A stretch of DNA of 64,000 bases, taken from Mytilinidion resinicola. Its lineage: Eukaryota; Ascomycota; Dothideomycetes; Mytilinidiales; Mytilinidiaceae. Below, piece after piece: positions 10,112 to 22,052 of this stretch. Below the pieces are notes generated by a model. The model was given only the letters and a program-made list of their open reading frames with translations. It was not told the origin of the DNA and made no database searches. How positions within the stretch are numbered: the stretch's first letter is position 1; each line of letters begins with the position of its first letter. The stretch covers positions 691,956 to 755,955 of the forward strand of contig NW_022985451.1 in NCBI RefSeq assembly GCF_010093595.1, given 5' to 3'. The position numbers were made by a program, and so were the translations under genes.

Positions 10112-13100
10112 TCACGCGGTCATCTTCACCTCGCCACCCTTCGCAGTGTCTTGATCAGAGAGATGTATCCGATCCTGCGTGTTCCCTCTCCTCCGCCGCG
10201 TAATCATAGGTTCATTCTCCTTCGCATAGTCAGCGCCAGGCACGTCGCCGCGGTCGACTGCTTTGCGGGGCGAGGAGCGCACGGCGGCTGCTTCGAGGGT
10301 GTTGCCGCGGCGGCGCCGACCTTCAGCTACTGTGGTGGTAGGAAGCTGAGCAGGCTCAGGCTGGGGAGTCAAAGGAGCAGCGGCTTTGGCGGCGCGTTCG
10401 GAAGTTGTGAGGTAGTGCTGGCGTTCGTTTTCGATGCTCATGCGGGTCTTGTCTGCGCTATCAGGACCGGGAGTGCGCTGTTGCTCTTGCGATGCTGTCA
10501 TTTGAGAGTCCTCTGTCGTTTGAGAGTCCGGCACTCCCTCTACCGTCTGCGTCTGCCCTTGCGTTTGAATCTGCACAGGCGATTTGGATTGTTCGCCCGT
10601 CACTGGTTGGCCAACACTCGGCGATCGCGAATCCACTCCGACTTCACGCATCTCAACGTCGCCGTCTCCACCAGAACCTGCACTCGTCACGGGGCTGACA
10701 TCGCTGCTTGCGACTCTACTCTCCCCTTCAATCGTCAGCTTGATCTGCTGGCCCCTCGCCGCCGCAGCGCCCGCATTCGCCAGTGCCGCAGAATCGAAAA
10801 TCTGCTTTGCGTAGTCGTGTCCGCGTCTCGCTTCATCTAACCCCTCTGGGAACATCCGTCGCATGATCATCTGGTGCTTGTGCTGCGACGCGGGGCCCGC
10901 GTCCTCGCCGCCTTCCATCGGGCTCGGTGATTCGTCGCCTGCTCCGGTCGAGTAATATAAGCCAGACGTCGGTGTATATTCTCGACTGCCTTTCTGTTCT
11001 TCCTTGCGAGCGTGCACCTTGCGGAGATTGGCGGCCGAGGATTGGGATCGCATATCTGGGCGGCCGTCTTTGCGGATGAGGATGCCGTCGGCATTGCGAA
11101 TGGGCTTCGTCCGCGTCTTCTTCATGTGCGAGTACGGGTCTTGACCGACGAGATTGATGCCTGGGCCCGGAGTAACACCTTGCATGCCCATACTGACGGA
11201 ACGGCCGCTAGAGCTAGTAGGGCGGGAAGCCCTGGCCGCAGAGGCATTGCCGCCTCCACCAGAGCCTCGTCGTACGATATCACGACCTTGTTTGTGTTCG
11301 CCGGGCATATAGTAGCCGTTTGGGCTGGTTTGCGAGTTGACTCCGGTCCAATCCTCCTTTTCCCATTCGGGTGTTCCCAGCTCGGCGTCCACGACAACGG
11401 GCGCGCTCTTACGCGGGCGTCCACCCCGGCTGCCAGGACCACCGCCACGGCCTCTCCCTCCGCGGCCCGGTCGGTGATGTTCAATTGGTATACGCTGTGA
11501 CTCTGGACGCCAGCTGTGGTCCGGTGGGCCGTCCTGCGTGTTGTAGGCGATGAAGTTGTGGGAGACGATGGAGGCTTCGCTTAACGAGTCATGTGATTGG
11601 CTTTGCGACTGTGGAAGAGACTGGATCTGCGGTAGCGCTCGCGAATCGGTGTCCGAAGTGTCCATTTGGTCGTACTGGATCTGTTGTGGTGGGGATCGGT
11701 GCGGTGTTTGGTTTGGCTCGTACGCCATGCGAGGCTCGATTGGCGCCAGCTTCGGGCGTTTTGGCGATCCAATAGGCTGACCTACCATGTCGTGTGGACC
11801 TTCCGGCCCGTTTGGGTGACCACGCTTCATGTTAGAATTGACGGTTACCCACCCGCTCTGCTGCTTTTCGGCCTCGGCATGCTGTGAGTTCACTGGCGTC
11901 ATATGGCTCGGGCCTGGTGTTTGGTGGGCCGGGGATTGATGGGACGGAGTCTGATGGGCTGGTCCTTGATGTGATGGGCTCTGATGGGTTGGTCCTTGGA
12001 GAGATGGACTCTGATGGGCTGGTCCTTGGAGAGATGGACTCTGATGGGCTGGTCCTTGGAGAGANNNNNNNNNNNNNNNNNNNNNNNNNNNNNNNNNNNN
12101 NNNNNNNNNNNNNNNNNNNNNNNNNNNNNNNNNNNNNNNNNNNNNNNNNNNNNNNNNNNNNNNNNNNNNNNNNNNNNNNGGACTCTGATGGGCTGGTCCT
12201 TGGAGAGATGGACTCTGATGGGCTGGTCCTTGATGAGATGGAATCTGATGGGCTGGACTCTGACGGGCTGGACCTTGTGGGCCTTGATGGTATGAATTTG
12301 GTCTTTGAGCCTGGTGATTATGATGAGTCGGCTGGCTGAGAAGGGGCACGTTGGGCGGAGTGTTATGTGGGAAGCTTGGAAGCTGCTGCATTGAGTTTTG
12401 CTGCGAACCCGAATTTTGCATAGGGTTGGGCATGGTATGCGAGCTCGCAATCGAGTTTGGTACATTACTTGGCAGAACATGAGGTGTGTGGTGAGGCGTG
12501 TGATGAGGCGTGTGGTGGGCCGAACTCGACGAGAGCTCCCGAGGAGACGGAAATGCGTGCGAGTTGGCAGGAGGCATAGCACCACCTCCCTCCATGCGTA
12601 AAACTTTACCCTTCAGAATCTCCATGGTCATCTTTAGATGCTCGATCTCGCTCGCCTTATCGCGGATTTCCTTGATGTTTTGTACCATCATTTCAAGGGC
12701 TGAGTCCTGTGCCAGAATTGGCTGCATGCGGGAATTCATATCTCGGACGATGTTCGACAAAGTGTCGTGCATTCCTCGAAGTGCGTCGTCTACTCGCTTA
12801 ATCTCGGAGCGTTGATAGTTCGCCTCGGCCTCGATATGCCGCCGCATACCGTCCTCAAGAGCCTCGAACTGGCGTCGCACGTTCTCTTCCAAGCGCTGGA
12901 ACTGCTGCTGCTGGGCTGACAGACTTGCCGAGTTCTGGCTGACCTGTGCCTGGACCCGGGACAGGCTCTCGAACTTGACCTCTGAAGCTGGAGGGTAGGC
13001 CCGGCCATTGGCCTGGTGCGGCGTCGCGGGAGAGCTGGGAACTACTGGAGGAGTTGGGAAGTCGCGGGACCGGTCTGCGAGGCTTGGTTTGGGGTCCCAA

Positions 13101-14458
13101 GGCGGCGGCCGTGTGAAAGCCATCGAGTTAGAGTGCTGATGAGGCGCCGCGGGCTGGTGGGCTGGCGGTGCCTGAGTGGTGACGGCGGGCTTGATAGGAG
13201 CATGCGATGGCGGCGGCGCTGGCGACTGGGCGTGGTTAGGCTCAGCACGGCGGGCCTGGTGTTGCGGTGGAGGGTGGCCCGGTGGTGCTGCGTCGCCCTC
13301 CATGGCGGGCAGAAGCGACATGTCTTCTTGGCGACGGTCGTGGTGGTGAGCGTCAGGGACAGAGGCGAGGCGTGGTTCGACGGGTTCCCAGTGGCCGGCT
13401 GCTTCGCATTTCAATTGGATTTTGGAGAGCTTGAAAAAGTCGCGGTCGCTGCGAGGGTCAGCATGGCTTCGACGAGGAACTTATAATGCAGTCTTCTGAG
13501 AGAACAGACAATGCAGTCTTCTGAACGGAATAAGATGATGCAGGCTTCAAGACGGGACAGGAAGATGAAGAGTTTTAGAAGGGGCTACACGAGGAAGAGT
13601 GGTGAAGGGAAGGCTCGAAGGAGCGAGAGCGCATCCACAGAGCTACACGAAGGAGTGGTGGAGGGAGGCTAGAGGAGTGAGGGAGCATCCACACATCCAA
13701 AGCATCCACACATCCAGAGCATCCACCACCTGCGAGGATCCGCACGACATGCAGACCCCGGCTCCATGGGCTGGCCGGCGGCGTGCATGGAGCAGAGTGA
13801 AGCAAAGAGCAGGTCCAAATGCAGAGGCCAGAGCAGCTACGTACCGGAATGCGTCCTTGTCTCGCGGGGCGTCCGTGACGAGAAAGCCCAGGCTGTCGCT
13901 GCAGTTGGGGCAGCAGAGCGGGCGGATGTAGCTGGGGCGGGTCAGTCTTGTGTACGCTACGTGCTCGCAGCGAGGGGGGCGCGAATAGATAAATGCAGCG
14001 GGCGTATAGTGTGGAGATTATTTGTCCAAGGTTAGGAAAAGCAGTTAGCGCCGCAGAATTAAATAGCACTTGCGCGGCGCGCTGATTGGGGGGGACTCGG
14101 CCGGGATAAGGGAAAATTGCGACCAAGCTCACCATCCATTTAAAGCCGTGCCAGCCTTCGCCGCCGACACCTTGTCCTCCTCGAGCAGCCGGCTGCTGTA
14201 CGACCCCAGCAGCAGCGGCAGATAGTAGTTGGTCGTGACCTGCCGGAACGCGTTGTAGAAGTCGCCCACGGACGCTGCACATCTCTTGCAGAAGCCCGTC
14301 GTCGACTCGTCGTACTGCGAGCTGGAGGTGCTGCTCGCACTGGACGTCGCTGTGGGCCGATCGTTGTCTAGACGGGCGTCGCCAGCTGAGGCGTGGTGCT
14401 CGCTTTGCACCATCGGCGTGTCATCACTGATACGAGATCGCTTGCGAGTGGCGGCCAT
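10112..14458 (-). CDS. Yippee/Mis18-like zinc module fused to long coiled-coil, repeat-containing tail
   Basis: Three exons: 14458-14133, 13931-13845 and 13448-10112. Phases agree and give about 1249 aa, including the unknown part under the N gap. Cys57/Cys60 (FCKRC) and Cys116/Cys119 (CPNC) with the following DSLGF and the DRDFFKLSKIQL strand match the pattern of the Yippee/Mis18/cereblon fold, in which two CxxC pairs bind zinc. This assignment is inferred, not certain. Then follow a Pro/Gln/His-rich linker, a coiled coil (roughly residues 295-425), a 10-residue tandem repeat (QGPAHQSPSL, roughly 520-660), an RG/AT-hook-like stretch (RGRGGG, GGRPRK), and a conserved-looking basic block (KKTRTKPIRNADG). 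Low-complexity composition suggests a nuclear chromatin protein. If truly Mis18-like, it would act in loading centromeric histone H3. Confidence 0.7.
11920..12260 (-). repeat. 30-nt in-frame tandem repeat broken by assembly gap
   Basis: On the plus strand the unit reads gagatggactctgatggg followed by ctggtccttgga, and it encodes SLQGPAHQSP on the minus strand. Near-perfect copies lie on both sides of the gap at 12065-12179. Diverged copies continue to about 11920 and 12290. The period of 30 nt keeps the reading frame. Confidence 0.92.
12065..12179. other. assembly gap, 115 N
   Basis: A run of 115 unknown bases inside the 30-nt repeat array. The flanks are in the same reading frame, but 115 is one base plus 114, which is not a whole number of 30-nt units. 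The true size is therefore probably different. Confidence 0.97.
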
Positions 14459-16394
14459 CTGGTGAGGGCGCAGGAAATTTTTAGTGACGGTAACCCCAGT
14501 GGCGAGCCCAGGCTCACTAAGAGCAAGTAATCAAAGCAGTCAGTCGCGTGCTGGGGTGCTAAAGCCGGATGCAAATAGAAAAGGCAAAAGGCACGCCCGG
14601 GGTCCTAGGGCCAATTCGGGGGGGAAACGCTGACGCAGCGCACGCGGCCGATATAACGTCGCTGGCCGCGCCCGGAAGGGTAGGATGTGCGTCGACCGAG
14701 CACTGATGGCGATGTGAGTGGTGAGCGCTGGGCAGGTGAAGCAGGTTGAAACGGCCAGACAATGCGCCTGCTGCGTGTATGCTTGGACCTTGGATAGTGG
14801 AGTGCTTTGGCGAATTGGCAGGAGAGCGCTTGGCCAGTGGCCTTTGGACGAGATGGATCGCCTTTGGGGAACCAAGACGGGGCAATACGCGATGGGCGAT
14901 GAATAGGCGGGAATAGGGCCGGGCGGTGGAGAGCAACAGTAGGGGTAACGGTGGGGAGTAACAGCAGAGCAGTGGAGGTCGCAGGAACTCCGATCTAGCG
15001 GATGCTCCGGTCGCACAGCTGCTCGCAAAGGATCGCAGATTTAGTAAAAGTTAGAAGAAACGCGCGTGGTTTAAGTTTAGGACAGCCGGCACAGGCCCAT
15101 GGACGCCCTTGACCCAGGCCGGGGCTAGTGAATAGATGCAATGATATGCAGGCGTGTCATTTGCTCCCATGCCGCCATGGCCCCAGCTCGCCGTCTATTA
15201 CGAAGCCTGCACGAAGCGGAGCCGTAACTGTGAATGCTTTACGGCGCTTGAAGGCCCATCCTGCGAAGCGCCTGCTCCGTACGCACGTAGCGCCGGCCCA
15301 GAATTGTCTCCTACTCGCATCAGCTGCCCGAAGCGACTGTATTGCTACAAATCACCCTCCTCTCCAGGCGTCCCGAGGCTGTCTTTCTGGCCTCGATTCA
15401 TCCGTTCCATCGCTCAATCGTCCCAACCTGTCAACCTCTCCTATCCACCATCATACCTCACACTTTGCGGGCTTCTAGGCACAGCCTGTACCGCCGAGCA
15501 CACGCTCGATGCCACGCAATCCAGGTCAATCCAATAAACCAGCCTGAGACGAGCCGCCCAGCCACGATCCAAGACCGCTGCCAAGCTAGGAAAGCGACCT
15601 GAAATCGACGCAATCACTGAAAGGGCCCTGGGCAATACTGGGGCCCTGGGCTCGCGATACGTACAGCGATAACTATGCCCATCCGACCCCTAGCCACATG
15701 CAGTAAACATTAACTGCACCACGCCGGCAGCGAATCAGCAGCTGCTCTCGAAGTCAAATCCGATCGAGCCCGTCATCACTTCTGTCAATCCTCAGCACGC
15801 AGGCATTATTGCCGCGACGTAAGAGGAACTGCTCGCCACCAACACTCGATTCATTATCGAACTTCGGCGCCCCACCGCCCCTCGCGAGCATCCCATCACC
15901 GAGCCAGCAAATCGCAGCTCTCGACGCCCTGCTGTGCCGTAACCGCACCGTGGAAGCCAGGAAAATCTTGTGCAGTCCAGCTGGACCGCTCGGCGTCAAA
16001 AGCAATCCCTCGACTGCAGCCCGGCCAATCGCTTGCCGATGCGGAGTGCCTATTGCGGCGCAGTCCCCTGCAATAGATTGGCCCGGCATCATTAATGCAA
16101 GGAGATGCGCCGCAGGGATCTGACATATAGCAGTTTCACAATCTGGAGTCACGGCTATCGCTGCATATGCCGCATCTATTCTCGATTGCATGCCCGCGTT
16201 TCACTCGCTGGTCGCTTCTGCAAGCGCTGCCCGAGTGAATTGCCTAGCATACAATGCAGCCTCGGCACAGAGCCCATAGTCACCATACGCCCGGCGATCC
16301 TCCGTCGCTATATGGGCCTGATGTGCATCTTTGAAACACCGTCGCACATGCGCCTCGGATTAGTCCCTGTGCCACGGCCACACAAATACTCCTT
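14459..16394. other. 1.9-kb gene-free stretch
   Basis: Upstream of the Mis18-like gene and downstream of REX1, both on the minus strand. GC-rich, with many open frames on both strands because stop codons are rare, but none shows a domain, a steady codon pattern or plausible splice partners. It probably holds a long leader and promoter for the gene starting at 14458. Confidence 0.4.
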
Positions 16395-18640
16395 TCACTT
16401 CACCACGACGAACCCAATGCCGTCGCGCGCCTGCCAGCACGCCTTGCGCAGCGCCTGCTCTTCCTTATCCGTCCACTTGACGCTGAGCTGGTCCCATTTC
16501 TTGACCTGATACTCGGCGCGAAATCGCTGCTGCATTGCCTGTAGGCGCGCCGTCTCCCGCGGGTCGCCTGTGCCGCTATAGACCATGAATGCTGTGCAAG
16601 GTGGCAGTGACTCGAATATCGCCGCAATATCACCAACCGTTTTGGCGACTGCCTCGTAAAGCGCTGGCCCGCTGGCCTCGCCCGCCGCGTCCTTTGCGCC
16701 TGACAATGACACCATGGCATTTTCCCGGAGTTCCGCATTGTCGTCTGTCTTGCTCCTGGTCCACCATCCTCGCTTAGCCTCGAGCTCGCGCAGTCGGCCC
16801 CAGACAAAGTCTACACCGCTAGCAGGAGCTTCGTCGAAGTCCTTTCCCTCTATAGCTTTCTTAATCCCTTCTACTACATCAGCGTCGTTTTCACAGCCGA
16901 TCGCCACGCGCGCGAGGGATCCATAGCCGCGTGATGGATCGCCCCAATCGACGACCGCCCCCGACCTGAACTCTTCTCCAGTCGCCTGGAGATGGTGCGG
17001 TCTCGGAGACCTGCCCAGCCTCTTAAAAATCGACTCTGTGGTGGCTTCGCTGGTACCCCATTTCGGCCCTTTCTCGCACTTCTGCTTGACCAGGTCAAGA
17101 CAAGCACGTGCGTCCTCGTTGCTGTCGTGGCCGGTTTGGCCATGGTTCTTCTGGATCTCCCGGGAAAGATACTTTTGCGACAGCCATTTCAGGGATTGCT
17201 TGAACGGCGGCCCGCGTGCATGGGGGTAGATGATCGATGTGTCGACAATAAAGGGATGAGTCATCTTTAGTGCATTCATGTCCGAGTTGAGAGAATGACC
17301 GACGAGGATAGTCCGCGGTGTGATTAGCTCCAAAAGGCGCGTCTGTATATCAGATAGACTAGTAGTGACGTTTTGTAATAGTTCTTGCGTGATTCCAGAA
17401 TATCTAAGTGGCGTCAGCATCGTCTCAGTCAGCGCGGTGCCTAAAATACTTACGCGGTAAGGTAATCAGTGATTTGCGATGCCGGCTTGACCAATTCGTC
17501 CATTATTATAGCACCATCCCAAGAAACCAAGCTGATGCGCGTAAGCTCTGTGCCTTCTTCAGTTCTGCACATCTCGCAATCCATTGTGATTACATTTCTT
17601 CCCGCGGTGATGCTTCCACTTTCAATCTCGTTCTCAGGGACTTCTCCGTCTTCTAATCTCGAGACGTTTGTGTCAACCCAGCCATCGTCTGCAGATTGCT
17701 TTGCAGCCTTCCTCCTCGCAAGGGCGTCCGATTGTCGTGGTCCAGCTGGAAACCATGCAGGATGAATGACATATTCGTTTTCTTGCAATTCTGCGAGATT
17801 TGCGACGTACTCTGTAATAGCGGTGCGATCATTCTTCCAGGCCTTGTTATTTTGAGGGATGGGGCCCTTGTGTCGTTTGTCTCTCTTCATCAATTTCTCC
17901 TCCGGTGTTAATGGAATAGGCGCCGATAGCATGGCTTGCATTGGAGAATGTATGCGCATTGTCTTCTCATCCCCAGGAGTTCTGACAGGCCAGATGTGAG
18001 GGAATATAACTGCAAGCGGCCTCAGTGGTTCTGGAAGCTGTTCAGAATTAAGCTTGACAGGGTAGTAATCATCTGGGGATATGTGAAGTCGCCTCTGCGG
18101 CACGTCAGGCTTGCCTTTCTTGGAGCTCTTGTGTCCCGTGCTGTGCTCGACAGACTCGGGTTTGGCAGCGTCTTCGGCGGATTCGGGTGCTACTTGGGGA
18201 GGCTCAAGAGGTATTTTGCCATCAAACATAGCAGCCTCCAAGCCAGGCACCATCAGCACAACAACCTTTTTAACCGCATGATGATGCTGACAAGAGATCC
18301 ATTGAGGGGCAGTTCCATCATCAACAAGCAAATACAACGCTAGAGTTTGGAAGTCGCTGATCCTGACACGATTCTGAATTCGAGCATGCGACGAGTGGGT
18401 GATGGCAGGGTAGGATCGCTTGCTAGATTTCGCCCTCTTCTCCGGACGTTCAGGACGCCCATTCTTGCCAATTTTTTGCCATCCATCTTCCTCGCCCTTT
18501 TCTTGGTTGGCAGCGTCCGAGTTTGGCGACGTGGCGTTCGATCCATTGAGCATCGCGACGGTTGCGCCTAAGCCGAAGTCGGTGTTGTGTTCCTCGTAGT
18601 CCGCACGGTTGCGCTTGCGACGCCTACCTTCTCTGCCCAT
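16395..18640 (-). CDS. REX1: RNA exonuclease of the REX1 (DEDDh) family
   Basis: Two exons: 18640-17454 and 17403-16395, with a 50-nt intron (GTAAGT...TTAG), giving 731 aa. The N-terminus is basic (GRRRKRNR), likely nuclear, followed by a long divergent region with a REX-type linker domain. The exonuclease domain has all DEDDh motifs: ITMDCEMC (Exo I, about residue 350), GHSLNSDMNAL (Exo II, about 440) and HDSNEDA (Exo III with the catalytic His and Asp, about 495). Family knowledge: Rex1/Rnh70 trims 3' ends of 5S rRNA, 5.8S rRNA and tRNA precursors in the nucleus. The extra 220 residues after the domain resemble the C-terminal extension of filamentous-fungal homologues. Its start faces the F-box gene 308 bp away. 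Confidence 0.9.
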
Positions 18641-18947
18641 CTTGAGCGTCTTTGCGCAAGCCGGGCGTTGAAGCGTACGGTCGAGAACGCGGTCGAGGGT
18701 GTTCAGGTTAGCACATGGAGAGGGAGCTCTTCGAAGAAAATAAACCTGGCAGGGTGGCCTGTGCGTGGCCTTGGCATTAGTTAGACCTCACCCGAGAAGG
18801 CTGTGTTCAGGCAACAACACGCCTCGACATTCGCTCAAGCTTTTCTCGAGTTCACACGCCTGACTCCAAACAAGTCCGGGCCGTTTGTGACCTACGTTGG
18901 ATCAGATCTGGGCCACGAAACCCTACACCAGATAACTGCACGACAGT
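18641..18947. promoter_or_regulatory. divergent promoter region of REX1 and the F-box gene
   Basis: A 307-bp spacer between two head-to-head start codons, so it must hold both core promoters and both leaders. No specific factor site can be named from the sequence. Confidence 0.5.
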
Positions 18948-20995
18948 ATGGGAACGGCAACACAGCAGGTCCTGGCTCTGCCAGAGCTTCTATCTACGAT
19001 TCTTCAACACGTACATGCCGATCAGTCACTCCTTAGCTGTATGCTTGTGAATAGCCTCTGGGAGCATGAAGCAACCACAATCCAATGGGCCGAAGTCGAC
19101 GAGCTACCACTCCAGAACACGGATCCTGACCGACAGCAATATTACTCCGATAAAGTGCGGAAGTGCTCAGTCAAGCTTGACGACGCCGCCGAGTCAATGC
19201 TGTCGCTTGTGAACCACCGATCACTGGTCTTCCCTAGGCTAAAATCAGTCAAGCTCCACGGTTATCAATGGGATAAGCCAACAATATGCGACTCCAGGCT
19301 TCATCCATTATTGCCGTCAACTTTGCGGAACATCGAAATCGAGCTCCACGACTTAGACAACTTGCCATCTCTGCTGGAATTAACTGCGGTACGAAAGTCT
19401 TTTATTTCGCTTCGTTTCGAAGTGGCGTCTCTTCACTTTGTCTAGTTACCTGGGTGACTTGGCATAGTTCGGTCTCTTCTTCATGCTGCATACTTTGTTC
19501 TTCTCGAGGGCCGGGAAATCTTCTTAATCATACTTAGGATTATGTCAATGTTCTATTCGGTTTCACCGCCGCCACGTTTCGTCACAGGTCGTTCAATCAT
19601 TGGGGCCCCGGGATCTGGCGAATTTCGCTACCCTCTTTTTCAAGCTGCGAGGTCAATAATCGACGAAACCGTGCGGCTAACATGTTAACGTAGAAACGTT
19701 GCAATCAAGTGACGAAAGTCACACTTGCTGATTACCAAAAAAGGTGGCGAGGGTTGCGGAGGAACGTCCGGCTGGATAGAGAAGATCAAACTCTACTTGT
19801 CTTCCTCCGCGATCTCTCATCAGTCAAACACTTTGAAATCACAGGATTGGGATATTTACCTCCCTCGGAATATCTACTTCAATTACTTAGTTTTCCACAA
19901 TTGCAAAGCCTTGGCCTGGAAATCCACTCATCACTCAGCCAATGGAATGCATTTGAAACCAGATTGCAGCCTCTGCAATTCGCCAATCTCCGCAGTCTCA
20001 ACATCTCGAGTTCATTCCCGGTACTGGTGAGAATGTGCCACTTGGTACCAATACTTACGAGCCTGGAGATGACATGCCGGGACGGTGTAGAAGGAACGCT
20101 TTTTGAGAGAGGACAATTAGCTAATCAGCTTTTCAATGCTATTATGCGTTTCTCGGAACTACACACGCTCAAACTATGCACTACAACCTCAGAACCCTTC
20201 TTAGATCATGCAGGTCACTACGGAGGATTGCGAAACCCCACAGCATTGCCGATTACCGCCTCTCTGTTGGAAAGCATAACAGCGCACCACCCCCATCTTA
20301 AAATCTTGCACTTTTCGCTAGGGGGGAAAGGTGGCTGGATTGAACCGACGTTCGTCGAAGCGGACATCGATGATTCTGATATCGAACGGCTAGCCCGAAA
20401 TTTGCCTCGACTATCATCGTTTGAGTTCTGCGTTACGGCAGAGCGTAAATCGAAGCTATCTGCTGCGTCTTTGGTTGCACTAGGGACACATTGCCGTGCC
20501 CTGGAACGCCTTTTATTTATTCCCAATGTGGATCTTCGCGCCTTGGACCACCTTAGAGAACGACCGTTATTCCCGAACCTTACCAACTGGGATGTAGGCT
20601 TCTCTGAATCTTTCAGGGCCACGGAGGGGACTTCTCCCGCAATCGCCTTCCTCGACTTCCACTGTCCACGATTGCGAACCATCGGTGGCCGCTACTTGGC
20701 ACTCTCCCGCCGTCCATGGGAGCTCGTAAAGTATTTTACCGTCGGCCCTAATTGTCTCAATGGATTTGACTTGCGCGAAGAAATGTGGGACGATGGTTAT
20801 GGGAGCTATTATTACAGCATGCCGCGTGGGAGTACGCCTTCTGTGATCGAATCAGAGCCTTCGGTATGGGGAAACGAGCTCTTCGAATCCGACGAAGCGA
20901 GCACGGATGAGGAGGAGCAATCGTGCTCCTGCTCGGGCTCGGAATGTGGAAGCGACTGTTCAGGATATGATTCTGAGACCAGAGATCGACGGTAG
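18948..20995 (+). CDS. F-box / leucine-rich-repeat-like protein
   Basis: Two exons: 18948-19388 and 19694-20995, giving 580 aa. The 305-nt intron is long for this region. It begins GTACGA and ends with a textbook branch site and acceptor (GGCTAACATG...ACGTAG). The alternative, two separate genes, would leave the second without an ATG. The N-terminus matches a weak F-box (LALPELLSTILQHV, then LLSCMLVNSLW). The body has regularly spaced leucine strands of LRR type (FPRLKSVKLHG, LRNIEIELHDL, FEITGLGYLP, LQSLGLEIH). By family analogy it would present a substrate to an SCF ubiquitin ligase; the substrate is unknown. The C-terminal tail is acidic and holds a Cys/Ser cluster (CSCSGSECGSDCSGYD). Confidence 0.8.
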
Positions 20996-22052
20996 ACTCC
21001 TTGTCTGTAGATGGCGTCCTCAAGCCCTGTTGGAATAAACTCTAGGGAGCCGTCAACAATTTCACACTCATGAAGGGTGCATTACGGGGCAATCGACAGG
21101 GACCTCTATCGGCTTGCGTTAATTCGTCCAGAGAGTCTGAAAAATTGGGACAGTCCGGTTATCTTGCAAGACATGATCATTCTTTGCGGACAGAATCTAA
21201 ACGGGAGCTTTACTTCACGCATTTTCATGCCAGATGCTACGGGGCCTCTGGAGTAATTTGGAATCCTCGGCTAAGGTATTAGGCGTGTTTTTAAGCTGGT
21301 GGGCTAAAACTGTTTGCTTTGATTCATCCCACTTTTCTCAAGCTAAAGTCTCGGACGTTTACTCCTCTGTGATAGAATACACCTCTTCACTATAAAGTCC
21401 CATCATCTCATTGCAACGATAATAATGGCTAGCACGACTTCATGAAATTACTGGAGAGCATGTGGAGAGATAAGCAGCTCGCGACCGTCTTTATCCCTCT
21501 CATTGCCAAAATCGCTCCAGCCATCTGCTATGAGGTTTCTTCGAGGTCACTTTTGATCCACCACCACCCATCTGGGCAGCAACCTCACACTTTCCGATCC
21601 CTCCACAACCTTTTGGTGGTTTAGTTACTTGCATGCCAACCGCTGCAGATACTCGCATGGCCCGCGTTCGTATTGACGCCGGTCTGCAGACTTCCAAGGG
21701 GCGGTTTCTGCTCCTCAGGTCAAGCCACAAACCAGATTGTATACCGCAGCTCGACACTAAGAGGCCGAAGCTAAGCAGTCATGAGTATCACATGCTCGGA
21801 GGAGAGGTGCGGAGATTAGCTCGTGGAAAAGTGGGAGAAGGAAGTCGCCCACTCGTATCCCAATCCTTTCAAACTCACTACTTCTCGTCTTTACAGTTCA
21901 AAATATAATCCTTTCATGCCTTCAATGACCAGTAAATAACGACCGTTCGAGTTCTGAAATTACGACCGATCGAATCGTCAGTTGTGTTAAAAGAAGCGAC
22001 CACGACAAGCAAACGCAGCACCAACGCCGCATCTAGCAAACCCCATTTTCCA
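20996..22052. other. intergenic, leading into tandem array
   Basis: No gene supported. Weak open frames near 21070, 21442 and 21633 lack recognisable features. From about 21940 sequences resembling the array core (gaccgttcgag, gaccgatcgaatcgtca) appear, so decayed array copies may begin here. Confidence 0.4.

Noticed and set aside
15754..16191. 145-residue minus-strand open frame between REX1 and the Mis18-like gene
   Set aside because: No recognisable features, and an equally long frame exists on the opposite strand.
19446..19693. two separate genes instead of one F-box/LRR gene
   Set aside because: The second frame has no ATG near its start and a clean branch site and acceptor end at 19693, so one spliced gene fits better.
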